In this document: positions 35,774 through 48,890 of the stretch, piece by piece
Position numbering within the stretch: the stretch's first letter is position 1
How the letters are laid out: the number at the start of each line of letters is the position of its first letter
Source: Spodoptera frugiperda
Taxonomy: Eukaryota > Arthropoda > Insecta > Lepidoptera > Noctuidae
DNA: 64,000 nucleotides
Assembly (NCBI RefSeq): GCF_023101765.2
Contig: NC_064220.1
Span: 4,774,001 to 4,838,000, forward strand
Reading direction: 5' to 3'
Position numbers and translations under genes: made by a program
Notes under the pieces: model-generated
What the model was told of the DNA's origin: nothing
What the model saw: the letters and a program-made list of their open reading frames with translations, nothing else
Database searches by the model: none

Positions 35774-38700
35774 CTAACTACTAGGGGTCGTTGTTGTCGT
35801 TGTCTCCTCCGTGTCAGACCGAGACTGGAATCCATGGAAACCCGTGTTACCGTGCACGGTCACCGTGTGATGAGGCGTACTTGACACTACAGGCGTGCTG
35901 TCCGTCACATAATTCTCTGAGTACTGAGAACTGTACGAATCGCCATCGTACACTTGGTAGGGCTCGTGGATCACAACCGGCACTTCCACTGGTACCTTCA
36001 CTGGCACTTTTACTGCGACTGGTACTCTAACTGGATACGGAACTTTAACCGGGTACGGTACTTTTTTTTCGACTGGATAAGGTCTTGGCACATATACTGG
36101 AACGCGTTTCTCCACTTCTACTTTATGTGGAACACGCACTTCTATGGGAACCGGAACCTTTTTCTCCACTTCGACAGGATAAGGCACTTTTTTCTCAACG
36201 GTTACTGGATACGGTTGCGGCACTTTTACTGGATACGGCTGAAGATAAGGCACCTTAACTGGAACGTGTTTTATTACTTCAACTGGTTCTCTGACCTTTA
36301 CTTCGACCGGGTAAGGCACTTTCGTTTCGACTGGATACGGCTGTGGGACCAGTACTTTGACCGGTACCGGGTACGGGACTTGCTTCTCTACTTTTACTGG
36401 CACAGGGACGGGCCTATCCACGGGTACTGGCACATTGACTTTTACAGCATATGGTACCTTTTTCTCCACGTGAACCGGGACTGCCACCTTCACTGGAACA
36501 TGTCTCACTACTGGGACCTGTTGAACTACGGCATATGGTTTCGGCACGTACTCTTTTTCCACCACTCTTACAGGCACAGGGTGTGGTATTTTTATTCCTA
36601 TCGGATAAGGCACCTTTTTCTCTACGGTTACTGGATACGGCACCGGTTTTTCTACCACTTTTACCTTCTCTACTGGAACCTCCACTTTTTTCTCCACTGG
36701 TACTGGATAAGGCTTAGGAACCTCAACTTTATATGGTACTTTGACGGGTTTTTCGACTGTTTTAATGTATTTGTGGTGATGGTGGTGATGATGATGTTTG
36801 ATTTTGGTGACAACTCGAGGGTGTCGGTGGCTGCCATCGCTTTCTAGGTCGTACGTGTAGTGCGTCGGTGAATGTCCCCGCTTCCCACTGTAACCAGAAT
36901 AAGTCGGTTTCAATTGTCGATTTCGATTGAGAAACACCATTTTCTTTCTGGCCATGAAAGGAGTTTGAGAACTCGGTATCGGGACAAGCCCAAAAGATTG
37001 TAAATACATCATTTGCTTACTTTGTGATTCGACGGGTGGGGCACTAAATAAGTCCGATCGCTTAGTGATTGATGGTGGTGGTGCTTTCTTGAGAGTTGGA
37101 TAATGTGAGGGCATTATTGGCACCCAGTCATTTTGTTCGAGTTTGGTGAAGTTAATCGGTGGTAATGGCGTTGTGGTTTTAACTTTTAGTTTCCTTGTAA
37201 CGGGGCGATAGACCCGTGGCGTTGATGGCGTTGGTTTGATAGTCGTTGTCACAGTCGTTGTGTTTCTGTATGCAAATCTAGTTCGATGGGTTTTGCTCTC
37301 TGAGGTGTCACGGTCTGACTGGTCAGTAGTGTTTGTTTTTGTAAAAGTCGTGTTATCTTTTGTCAATGTCGTGTTGTGTAATAAAGTCGAGTTTGCATTG
37401 TGTTGTACACGTTTGGGCCATATCCTTTTTGTCCGGAGAACTTTTTCAGTGGTTGTGGTAGTAGCTTCGGTGGTAGAAGTTGAAGTAGATGTTGATGACG
37501 TTGTATTACTAATTTTCGGAGGTTTGACAAAGTCCGTACGAATGCCATTGATCACTTGGGCAGGCAAACTGAACTTAGGACTCTTTACAACTATAGGTCC
37601 GCCAGTAGAGGCGGCATACACTAGAGGTCGGCTGGGCTTCAAATAATAAGTCCTATGATGTGGTGGTAACGGAATCACTCTAGGAAACTTGTATACAGAA
37701 TTTGCTGAATGTTGCAGCTTCGTAGGTTGTTTAGAATAGAGACGAGACGGTACTTTTTGTATCTGCCCGTGCCTAGGCCAGGGTACGTCGGCATTGACAT
37801 TTTGTATCACTAGTTTATCAGGGATGTTGGGCGGTTTACTTGGCGGCCTTTGTTCAGGTTTATAAATAGACAAGTCAGGTTTCGTCAATGACTGGTTATT
37901 GGGTTTTGTTTGAGCTACGTACTTTGGGGTGTGTATTATTGTTACAGCTCTGTTCTTCGTCTCTATAGCAATTGGCTCTTCAATGAGGTCATCCTGTGCC
38001 GTCACGCCACTTCCTTGATAGACGACGATCACTAACGAAATGATCAGCAATGCCGTCTGAAACAAAATGTAACTTTTCAGTTAACATAAAAAAAGCTAAC
38101 ATTTTTATTATTTAAGTAACAGGTTCTACTGAAAGTTAAGTTACCTAAGTACGTCATTAGTTATTTTCATTTAGATTCCGTTTCGAGACTAAACTAATTT
38201 TAACATAGGTACAGAAGTTAAGTAAAGGGGATTAGCTACCGATATATTTTTAATCGGCACAACTACAATCAATCGTCCATTAATGTCTGTAATTTTAACT
38301 CGTGCAAATGATAAGAAATTGATGAACAAGTACAAAAAAAGACAAGTAGTAAGGCGTGCTTAGTGCATGTACCTATCTCGATGTTTTATATATTTTTTGT
38401 TCTCTTTTTACTATCAGCTTAACCAATGCGTGCGGTAAGTAAACACGCGATCCATCTTTCCGTATAATGCCATTTTAGGCGAAAAAGAATCACGGCAATT
38501 TGTAATACCTGCCTACTGCAACAATAAGGCGCTGAGAAAATTGCTCATAAAGATTTGCAAAAAGCTCATGTATCTACAAGGCAGCGATTAATGTTTATTA
38601 TAATGGCATAGATCCTCTTCCTGACGAGAAACGGAAGAGTTTTTGTAAAAGTTGAAAAACTGTATTTACTTAACAATTAAATAATTCGAAAGAAATAAAA

Positions 38701-39107
38701 ATATAGTTACAAATCGTAAAAAATAATAACTTCACGTTACAGTTATGTTCAGCAGTTGTCTAAATAAAATAAATATTTATTCGTAAGAAGGTGTAGAAAT
38801 GTCAGTCTACTTTACCACACTCCAATATCAATCACTAATGGCACACTGCACGCTAATCACAAACTTATATTTAATTCACTATGATTTCACTTGATTTTTT
38901 TTCATCAAAATAATTTCATTCGCACGTCACTGATTTCGCGCCAAAATAACTGTCACTCACACCATATTTGAAACGTTTCGTTGTTAGAATTATTCAGGAA
39001 AAAATAATCGCGTTTTATTTTCACTCAAAAACTGTTTTCATTTTTATTTGGTAGTCACGTATATTTCTAATTGCATCAAGTTGTTTACCTACCGATAAGT
39101 GTTGCAT
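35774..39107 (-). CDS. Secreted Val/Pro-repeat protein, cuticle or extracellular-matrix-like
   Basis: The main exon is 35774 to about 38057. A proposed first exon ends at 39093, just before a GTAGGT donor. The large frame has no ATG at its 5' end and instead begins at a perfect acceptor (TTTTGTTTCAG, then ACG GCA). Joining the upstream exon, ATG at 39107 or in frame at 39137, gives MQHLS-TALLIISLVIVV, a signal peptide. The protein has a Thr/Ser-rich mucin-like stretch, a run of eight His near residue 420, and about 290 residues of tandem KVPYPV / PVPVKV / EKKVPYPV units. This design is common in insect cuticular and matrix proteins. I cannot name the family; chitin-binding consensus (Rebers-Riddiford) is absent. 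Confidence 0.75.
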
Positions 39108-39140
39108 ATTGAGGGTGCCTGCCGCCGATGCAGACATAAA

Positions 39141-39181
39141 CGTAATGATACGTCCGAGGAAGCGGCACTCACTTATATAGC
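39141..39181 (-). promoter_or_regulatory. TATA box and initiator of the VP-repeat gene
   Basis: On the minus strand a TATATAAG box (39172-39180) precedes, by the usual 25-30 bases, an initiator-like ATCATTACG (39141-39149). The first proposed ATG codons follow at 39137 and 39107. The position agrees with the exon-1 model inferred from splicing phase. Confidence 0.55.
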
Positions 39182-41441
39182 ATTCGCGTAATGGGTGGCT
39201 GGACAGGACGAGTACTTTCTCTACCGATGCCAATATCATTGGTCCCTAGGTCATAGATATCCGGAAAAATTGGAAAAGCAGTTAAAAAATAGACATAAGT
39301 AAGTACATAGGTACCTATTTTCACATTCATGTATGATTTTGGGGTTCTTCTTATAGGTACCTATGAGTAAACGACGACGCGTCGTTCACACGTTCAATTT
39401 AAAGCAAACAAGCAACGATGTAGGTCTTCACAATAATAAAAATTATTTTTATTTAATAGGTAGGTTATGTACCTACAGGTAAGTACATTACAACAATTTA
39501 AACGAATATAAGTTAAGTAATAAATATCTATTTTTTGCTTCTATTTTGTAAAAAAACGTAGGCTTGCTTCGTATTTATATGCAAAATTAATAAGTATAAA
39601 ATTATCGTTTTTAGCTAATAAAGTACCAACTTACCTTTTATATGACGGGGGACCTTCAAAAGATGCCCAGTTTTTTGGCGATAAGACTAGAGAGCGAGAG
39701 TTAACTTACCGCACTAAAACCTCCCGGGTGAGCCGCTATCCGCACCTTTTTGGGCCAATAGAAATTAATAGGCCAATCTCAGAGTCCCTGTGGTGTTACG
39801 CTAGATACCTACGACGCATCTTTAATGGAATGATATTATATCTATATTATTGCTTCGTTTCTAGGCATTTAAGTAGACATAACAATTGTGGCTTGTGCCA
39901 CATGCGTCAGAGTTCCTACATTAAATACGTATGGCTAATTTTAAATTACGTTTACCTGCCATATCAGTTATCCAACTGTGGATATTTGCGATGAAATATC
40001 TGTTATGCATTTTCCTGCTTCCGTTTTTCCGCACGCACCGAATATGTGTTGTGTGTAGACTATATGCAACCATGTAAATAAGTAAAGCACGCAATAAGTG
40101 GTCGTTAGCGATGTTAGGTACCTACTCGAAATTTCTACACATGATAGATAGGTTTACTACTTTACTAGTAGGTAAGTCTTTCCTACCCTTAGTATAAGAT
40201 TGGTTCTCAATCACCTTTGTCTCACTCTTAGTGACCAACAACCACGAATCTGTTTCAGGAGTGGCAGCAGTCAAACTACTCTCAAGACTGCACACTTTGG
40301 GACGGGACTTTGTACCCCTAATTCATGTAAATTCAAGTTCAACTTGATAACGGATAAGGTACCTACTCAGTCCTTTTGGAAAGTTATTCGTTATAGGTAG
40401 GTACTAATATGTAGAAGTTTAAAAAAAAAACAACGCAAATCCCTAGGCTATCCTACGCTTGCCAGGTTAGGTTTTGGAGTCGGTCGATCAAACACCTAAG
40501 TACCTTGTTAACCTTGTATATCACATAGGTAGAGGACGTATTTTTAAGCGCACTTTTCTCCTCTGTACCTCTTCTCCTCTAGTTACTTAGCCTTACATTA
40601 TATTAGCGAAACTACTCAACGCGGCGGCTATGTAAATTATTTTTTATTAAGTAGGTAATCGCTTTTTTTCGCTACACTTACAAGTTATGAGTTAGCTATA
40701 TTTAGCGACGTAATGCTACTACAAATCCCACACTTATGAAATAATGGAACGCGTAGAGAACGATTTCCCCACGGAACGAAGCTTTGTGACATCCGCAAAT
40801 TGATGTTCCGGATCCGGATCTCATATTTTATGTAGGATTGACACAGAACAAACCCTAGTGCGGGGAGTAGAAAAGAAAAGAGACAACACTTAGGCGTCAT
40901 ATATTGCATTGGTATTCCGAAATTCCTATGCACCGTAAATTCATGTATTGCGAGGTAACGCAGTGTTGCTGTCATGCTCTCGAAGGTTATGCCCATTTTT
41001 ACCAACCTCTCCTATATTTTAAAGAACCCTTAAGCGTAAAATGGCATTTTGGTACCAACCTATTAGTTGTTTTTTATGGTTAACGAGCAGACCGATCACT
41101 TGATGGTAAGCGATCTATGGACACACAAAACACCAGCGTTAAAGTGCGTTACCGGCCTTTTCGGGGGGAATTTAAGGGTTGATGGGGGATCGGGGATTGG
41201 ACTTACTCGGTAACCTCATTCTCACAACGTAAACGTTGTTTCACTTCGGTTTTCTATGAGGCCATGGTATCACTCTGGTCGAGCCGGCCCATTCGTGACG
41301 AAGCATGCTCTTGCACACTTAAAAGACACCGTGATGGTTTACTCCTAAACCAAGGTTACTAAAAACGGCCATTAGTGTCAGTTTCAACTATATAATATAT
41401 AAGTACCTATGTAAAAGCAAACACAGTTACTTATAAATAAA
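39182..41441. other. Intergenic region upstream of the VP-repeat gene
   Basis: Sequence between the VP-repeat promoter and the end of ZW10. The only recognisable item is a minus-oriented family-A repeat at 41080-41325 (TTGATGGTAAGCGATC and GAGGCCATGGTATCAC). Open frames here are short and lack protein character. Confidence 0.5.
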
Positions 41442-44400
41442 TCACTGTATTTCTTTCAATATCTTAAGCCTATATTTATCATCGGGGAACCTCATCTTCA
41501 CAATATGGCGTACTTCTTCACAGCTGTAGCTCTGGAACTGCTCCCTGTCTTTGTTCCATAAGTCCGATACTTCCAACAATTGCGCCTTCAACAACTGCGG
41601 CAGTTTTGTGAACTTCGACCAAATATTTATTTTTGAGTCGAATTCAATTGGCTCCTGTAACAAAGTGATTTAAATAATAAATACTAAACATAAAATTAAA
41701 GTAAGTATTGATTGTTTTACTGATCGAGTGATCGCTATAAATTCGTACCGTAGTCTGAGTTTCGATTCCCGGATCAAGCAAAATGATTCTTAGGATCTTT
41801 ACCATATTACATGGGACTATGTAGAAGGTACCATACTGTCTATCGCCAAAAACTGTTCTACAGTTTGGCGATTTTTGTTGTAAATTTAATAACTTTAATT
41901 GACTTTTAAAAACTTTTACCGCCGCACTCACAGACATTTAATGATTACTTAAACTATTCCTTAGTAATGATTTTGTATCGAAAACCATCGCTAAGGACTG
42001 GGTTAAGTAACCAAAAAACGACTCAGTACGGCGGTTAGTCTTAACACTTAGTGCGTGGAACTCTGCCATCGTCATTAGGTAGGTGTAATACAGATTATAT
42101 AGAATTAAAAAGAGCTTACCTCAAATAACGTACAAATTTCAGCCGCTGTACTTTCAACTCTCATAGCCAACATGTAAACCAGTTCTTCGGTGACTGGTTT
42201 ACTGTCTTCTAGCACTCTGTCTAGTACTGACTGGCACAACGCTTGCACAAGAGTGCAGACGGACATCTCATACATACGAGCAGGCAGGACGTTGAGCCAA
42301 CAAGACTTTAGATCTTTCATTAAGGCTAGAGCGTTGTTGATTGCGCAATCAAATTGCTCGTAGGACTCGTGGGTCCATTCGGCACCTGTAATTATAAGAC
42401 AAATTCGTTAAAGCAGAAAATCGTAAATTCCTTTATTATGTTTTGAACCTTATGCGTTTGTAATAAAGTTGAAAATGTTTTATAATTTAGCGACCGATTT
42501 CTGTCGTAATAAAATTGACGAGGCTTCCAGACAGGGTGGTAGTATAGTGTAGTCAAAGTTGTTCTGAGTTCACAAGCTTGATGGTTTTATGTTTTTATTA
42601 TTTATTTATTTATTCATGTACAATTGTACAACACACAGACTATATACAGGAGAACACATTAGCTAACATATATTGATCACAGGTACCTACATAGGTTTTA
42701 TTTTACCAATTAGAATTTTAGTAGTTAAACTTTGTCACTAAAAATCAATTTTTATAGAAGAAGGAACAGACATTTAGGCAGCCAACTTGCGTTGCATAAT
42801 GATAAAGTTTAATTTCATATGTAACTAAATACCAACTGATTCAGAATGCTATTAAATAGAAGATTATTCTTTGTTTAATAACCCAAGAAATTACCTTTGC
42901 CATCAATACTATGCATGATGTTGCTTTTCTGGTTTTGAAGGTATAAGGATATCTTCTCAAGACCCAACACTCGAAGATCTTGGATGCACTCCAGCAGCAC
43001 CACATTGAGCTGGTCAGCCATACTCTTGGGGAGACTGTTACACCAAGGAGGTCCAAGTAGACTATGTGCCAGGTAGAAGCAATTGTTGAAGAACAGGGCT
43101 GAAAAGAAACAGAAAAGTGTTAATTAAAAAAATTGAATTATATTGCTTTGAAGTATTAAAGTAAATTCTATAGAAATATATAAAGTTCAAGAGTTTGTTT
43201 GTTGGAATGTGCTAATCTCCAGAATTATTAATATTTTTTTTTGTTAGATAGTCCGTTGATCAAGAAATAATAAAACATTACTCTGCAATGAAAAGAAGCC
43301 AAGCAGAGCGAATGAAACTGCTTGGGAAAAGCTAATAATTCATAAAAACGTAAGGTAACATTGTTCTTACCAATATCAGCAGGACAGCATTCTAAATTAA
43401 TCTTAAACTTCTTAGGAACAAAGCTCTGGTACATAATGGCAACATCCTTTATGTAACCAACCAGTTGCCTGCTGTATCTCTCCGGTAACTTCGCACTCTC
43501 TTCCAAATGTTCTATGATTAATGTCATAATCGCTTTAACATTGTGTGAGATCACACATTTAGGGAGAAACAGTGGCTTTGTTATGTTCCATACGATGTTA
43601 TTATCAGTAACATCTAGTATGGATTCATTCTCATTAATATTGGTTTCCGAGCCCACAACAATCAATCCATTAGAAAGGCTCTCTTTCAGTAGTGTGCGGA
43701 CATCAGCAAGTAATTTATCACATTTCTTGTTGTACAGCACACATTCAGTGTCATCAATGTATTTGGTCAGAGGTGATTCATTCTCTTTTACAAATTTCAA
43801 ATCGACCAAGAATTTGTTGAACGCATCCAACTCGATTACTATGTTTTTGTAGTTCTGGTAGCTACTGTCACAAGACGGTAGGTTCATTCTGATGCAGTCT
43901 TCAATAATTTTATTGAAAAATTTCTGACGGATTGTCTCTGCAAAGACTTCTATGAAGGTATAATCACTTTCAAACTGCGAGCCTAAAGTTGAGTGCAGGA
44001 ATTCAAAAATTGCAGTCAAATTATTAAAGATAGTTTGATAATTTGGTTTGTTTGGGTCGTCAAGATTTATCTTGATGTTGAAAACAATAGCACCAGTGTG
44101 ATCTTCAGTGAATATATCGCAGTTATGTCTAATGACATTGTGGAGTAAATTGTTAATAAAGAAATGTGAAAACAAGCCCAGTTCCGCATACATTCTTTTT
44201 GTTACATATAAAGTATTCAATATCTTTTTCAACAGAAATGGGTCACTCTGTTGTACAGACAAAGAGTATGTTAAAAATTTAAGACCTTTTTTCTCTGACC
44301 ATGTAAAAATATCTTCCCATTCAATACTTAGCTGGGCTGTGTACAAGGCCAGTTGATTTTCAGCCTGTGCATTAATAGCCGTCAAAGCCTTTGCCATATT

Positions 44401-44874
44401 ACCCTCGAATTTTAAATTCTTCAATTCCATTTTCAAACTTTTCACTGCCATCATAGCATCACTGTAGTTGTACCTGCCGAATTCATGATTTGCCTTCTCT
44501 AAAATGCGTTTCCCATCAACAATAACGCATAAATCTTTGAAGATATCCATTGATTTGTTTAACTTTGCACAATGATTTTTAAATTCTTCATCACTTACTT
44601 CGTATCTTTCCTGGAGTGATTTTATGTCTTCGGCGCATTTTGAATGATCTTCAAGTATTTTGGCTTTCCGATTATGATAGTTCAATTGCTCTAAACTCTT
44701 TGTTATGGTAAAATTTACGAATGTATCGATAATATTCTGTTGTAATGCCCACGACAGTAATTGCACTCGTTCAGTTAGATCTTTTATTGTTGGTAAGACT
44801 TGGTCTCGACTTTTCTTCAGTTCTTCTATACTAACTTTATCAGCTTCTTGCAAAACAGCACTTAACAAACTCAT
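41442..44874 (-). CDS. ZW10: ZW10 kinetochore and ER-Golgi tethering protein
   Basis: ZW10 is the core of the RZZ complex (Rod-ZW10-Zwilch) at kinetochores, needed for the spindle checkpoint. It also forms part of the Dsl1/NRZ tether with RINT1 and NAG at the ER. Exons on the minus strand: 43371-44874, 42895-43098, 42120-42385 and 41442-41654; phases agree and give 728 residues, close to the fly protein. The N-terminal ~180 residues are coiled coil (NHRKAKILEDH; KSLKMELKNLKFEGNMAKAL), the usual partner-binding part. The C-terminal exons give helical-bundle sequence such as SKFTKLPQLLKAQLLEVSDL near the end. The first ATG follows AAAATG and is the only plausible start. It shares a short upstream region with the divergent gene at 45460. 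Confidence 0.93.
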
Positions 44875-45459
44875 TTTAATTAAACTTTAATTAACTTTCC
44901 TTCCAAACTCAACTTTCGTTTCGGTTTGAATTCAAAATTCAAATCAAATCATTTGTTTTTAAGTGACATATGTCAAGTTGACATTTGTTCAGAGTATTTT
45001 GACGTGAAGTTACGTTTAGTTCCGTCTGGTGTTAACTCAAGCGTCGTCTCCGGTAGCGTGAAAATAATTTATAGTTTTTCACAGTTTAATAAACAGGCAG
45101 CTTATAAAAAATCTCAATAACTTTATTATTGCTAATAAACTCTAGCTTCAGGTACATTTTTGAGTTATTCATCAAAGACACAAAATCATTGTCCAGTATT
45201 TAAGTAGATATAAATCAACAGATAGTTGCAACTAAATAAATTTAAATTCGCGTGAGAACAAATAACCCAGACTTGCTGCAGATACCTATAGATTATGGAA
45301 ATAAGATGCAAATTTTCTGTTTGAAGGACCAAATATCTTTCTAATAACGGGTTGCCATCGTGCGTTTAATCAATCGCAGGCCCAAAGGCACCACTGTGTT
45401 CGCTACAAGCACAGGCTTCACAATCATTAGTGAATAAAGAATTTCAAAATAAATCCATC
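44875..45459. promoter_or_regulatory. Head-to-head intergenic region of ZW10 and the coiled-coil gene
   Basis: 585 bases separate the two opposite start codons, so both promoters must lie here. I see no strong TATA box, as is usual for housekeeping genes. Exact start sites cannot be read from sequence. Confidence 0.45.
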
Positions 45460-47737
45460 ATGAACGATTGTGAAATTGAATGCCTGAAAACTGAATTGGA
45501 ACATGAAAAGAACTGCCGGTTAGTATATTTAATAGTTTGTAGATGTACCTAGTTTGAAAGTAGTTAGCACATAAAGATATGCTGTTGTGTGTGATTTTCA
45601 GTTTAAATTCGTTTTGTCTTGTTATTTGAGTTTATTATTTCAGTAATGTATCTTATTATGAAAAGTTTCTAAGTTTAATAAAGACTTAGACAAGGATCTC
45701 CTTGAATAACCTACTTAATGTCGACCTTATTCTATTAGGTCAAGGTTGCGCACATCTAGATTACTTCCTTATTCTCCATTTGCATGCTGCATTATAATTT
45801 TTTTTGTAATAACAACAACCTACCGAAGTCTACGACAGTATAGCAAATTTGCTATGACAAAAATAATAGGCGCGTGGCGTAAAATTGTTTGACTTCCTTG
45901 TATTAAGTCCTCAGACGTACTGATTGCAAATAAAACAAGAAATTAATAGGTAATCATTTCCCTATTTTTAAATCCCCTGATAGAGAATCAGCAGCTTGGC
46001 AAAATGGAGAACTTGAGAAGCAGATAGTACTGGTTCAAGACGAATTGCGCAAAACTGACTACACTTGGGACCATGATGATGACTTGATGAAAGAGAGCGC
46101 AAGACATAAGGTTTACCAGGACACCATAGAAACACTGAGGGAACAACTGCCCGCATTGAAAGACAAGATCAAAAAGGCTAAGATTTGTGGACTTGGTAAG
46201 ATTTTTCACTATCACTAGGCACCTACCTAATATGCTAGGTACTCTAGTATCTAATATTATTATAGTCGTGTACCTATCGTATGTGTATCTATCCCTACTT
46301 ACGTAAGCGATTCATTGCAAATGAGTGACTAACAATTTTATTTAGACTACGACTACGACTACTAGACTGATATCTATGTTTTTTTTTTCAGACTGCAAAT
46401 TGAAACACGACGACCTCAACATAAATCTGGACCTCCTTACACCGGTAAGTGATATTGTCATAATGGTAGGTACTTTATGTTCTCTGTATTGTCCCAAAAT
46501 TTTTCACACTTTGCTAAATTACTCGCTACGACTAAATTACTAGCACAGTGCGAACTGGGTAAATATTACGCCGAGCTGACTTTGATTGTTAGGACCCTTA
46601 TTGTCCAAAATAATAAAATTAGCACTGGTTAAAATACCTTCTAATACTTACAGGCAGAGCTGTTGCGAACAGTGAAAAGATTTGAGCGTCTGAAAACGGA
46701 TCTGATAAGTACGCTGCGAAGTAAAGAGTGGCGTTTAGACTCGGAGTCTAAGGTAGGTATGACATAGAAATTGCAGTATATAATATATAGTAGTGCCTAT
46801 AGGTACATTGTGGTGTATGTTGGTCACATCAATGATGTATTTAAGTATTTTTTTTAATTGGGTCTTTTCAGTAATGATATCTTTGTAATATTTCCAGTTG
46901 TTCGTAAGAGTGAACGACCAAAGAACTTACCTGCAGAACGAGTTGATGATATGTCAGAACAATATCATGCGACTGCAGAAGAATAGCAGCTACTGGCAGT
47001 AAGTATCATCGGAAATTGTAAGTAACTTTTTTTGAGGGGGGGGGGGATCATCTAATGACTTCTGCGGCCATGTGTAAAGGGAGTGTCAAAACTAACACGT
47101 TCTTACTCTCCCCTTAGAGTCGGAACCCCGGCAACCCACTAGGTCTTCAGAGTACCTACGTCATAAAATTGTATATAATTATGTGTTGTATTATTATGTT
47201 GGTCAGATAATATAAGCGGCAGTGGGATAAACTTTATATCCAGGTTTCTGTATTTTACCTAAAATGTTGATTCGGCCCATCTAATGCCACAAAGCCTGGA
47301 TTTATTCCTGGTATAAAGCGGTATTCAGTATTAACCTAACTAAGCCAAAGTAATTGGAGTCTCAGTCATCTGCGAGATATCACGACACAGAAACTGTCGT
47401 ATCGGAGTGTCATCAAGCTACGAGTTGCTATTTACCAGTTTTTAAGAAAAAAATCACTTTAAAACTTTTCAGTTTTCATTTTATCCACGCAAATACATAT
47501 ATTATTTTCTTTCATTTTATTTTTCAACCATTTCCATCAAAAACTTACCAACTTGTTTAACGTTATTTTTTTGATGAAGAAATGGGACTGTAGATCAGTG
47601 TTGATTCGTTCTTATTTCTACTGGCCTTACGTTGCAGGAACGTCGCCCGAAAGAACGACGAGCGAGTACTTGACGCAAAGCGAGGACCTATAAAGAAGAT
47701 TATAGGTAACGAGCGGCTCGCACCCATCGCTACGTAG
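45460..47737 (+). CDS. Short coiled-coil protein, unnamed
   Basis: Six small exons: 45460-45518, 45984-46195, 46392-46444, 46654-46752, 46898-46998 and 47638-47737. All have canonical GT-AG ends and consistent phases, giving 207 residues. The protein is Glu/Lys/Leu-rich with heptad character over most of its length (LKTELEHEKNCR; YQDTIETLREQLPALKDKI; TYLQNELMICQNNIMRLQKN). It has no signal peptide, membrane segment or catalytic motif. It resembles small CCDC-type proteins (CCDC169 is one possibility), which I cannot confirm by eye. It is divergent from ZW10 but nothing shows a functional link. Poly(A) signal at 47855. Confidence 0.75.
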
Positions 47738-48844
47738 ACAACTAGACAACATAGGCGTAGCCAGGTCTTACTTTCGGGAGGGGTTCAAGAAAGTCGACCC
47801 TTTAAATGTGTGAAAAAACTTCCTTCATACATGAGAAAAAGAAACAATTTATGTAATAAACAGATTCATAGGTAGTCATAGACACCTTTGCCAAACAGGG
47901 GATGTACTATGCTAACTAGAAAAATAACGCTCTGTAACGTCTAGGTACGCATTTTTCGGAGGGGGGAGGGTTTGGAGGTTCAATCCCCCTGGCTACGCCT
48001 ATGCTAGACAAAATATATTTTTATCAACTTACACACTGTAGAGATGTATTTTGTTACACAGAAGATAATTTTAAATTATATTTACTCTAATAAGGAATAT
48101 CTATTTACCATTAGGTAGTATTGTAAGTCGGTGTTTCGAAATAGGTAAACCTATTTATGTTAGATAGACAAAGTCAAGACCTAACTATAGTAGGTATAAT
48201 TACATTTAAATTGTATTTGTTTTCCTGAAACGTCTATTTTCTATTAATACTCAAAAGTTTGTATTTCCACCTAAATATAATATTATGCAGATTATAAGTA
48301 TTGCACTCTTTCTATTGATTAATCCGTGGCTTTAATTCTAGACCGAAATACTTAGGTATAGATACAATTGAAGGATGTGACTTAGATAGTTTAATGTAGG
48401 TATCATATGATCTATTTATTAGAGTACCTTACTAAAATCCGAAGGGATAATTGACATTTTGAACGCTATGTATAAAATGAGTGGCAAAGTTAACCAAAAT
48501 GAATTTCCAAATAAAATAGAATGTGTTATACATAATGTACTTACGTAGGTACTAAATTCACACAGTAATAAGCACGTAGAAATAATAAACATTAATAACA
48601 ATAATATTTCGTACTTTTATTTCCAAAATAATTTACAACAATACTTAACAACAATTTCCCCGTAGTATTAAATAAATACATAATTTTAAATTTTCTAACA
48701 GACTACCAGGTGTTTATAAATGAAAGAAGCTTTGACTTTAAGTCCATTGAACACAAAAGGTATGTTAATTTCAGGTCTAATGTAATAAAATTTTGATTAA
48801 CAATTTTTAATTTTTTTATACCAATTACATAGTTACAGATATAT
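47738..48844. other. 3' UTR and intergenic sequence
   Basis: Contains the AATAAA at 47855-47860 for the coiled-coil gene, a C/G-rich repeat remnant around 47935-47990, and otherwise AT-rich sequence with no gene I can support. Confidence 0.5.
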
Positions 48845-48890
48845 TTTATTTCATAATTATTTATTTTCTAAGAAAACCATATCGAAGATG

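Noticed and set aside
35954..36847. A 297-codon open frame opposite the VP-repeat gene, rich in Trp, Tyr, Phe and His
   Set aside because: It is the antisense shadow of the repetitive Lys/Pro/Val codons, lacks splice or start context, and the sense strand has a signal peptide, promoter and poly(A) signal.
38058..38065. Start of the VP-repeat protein at the beginning of its long frame
   Set aside because: The first codon there is TTG, not ATG, and lies in a clear splice acceptor; the real start must be in an upstream exon.
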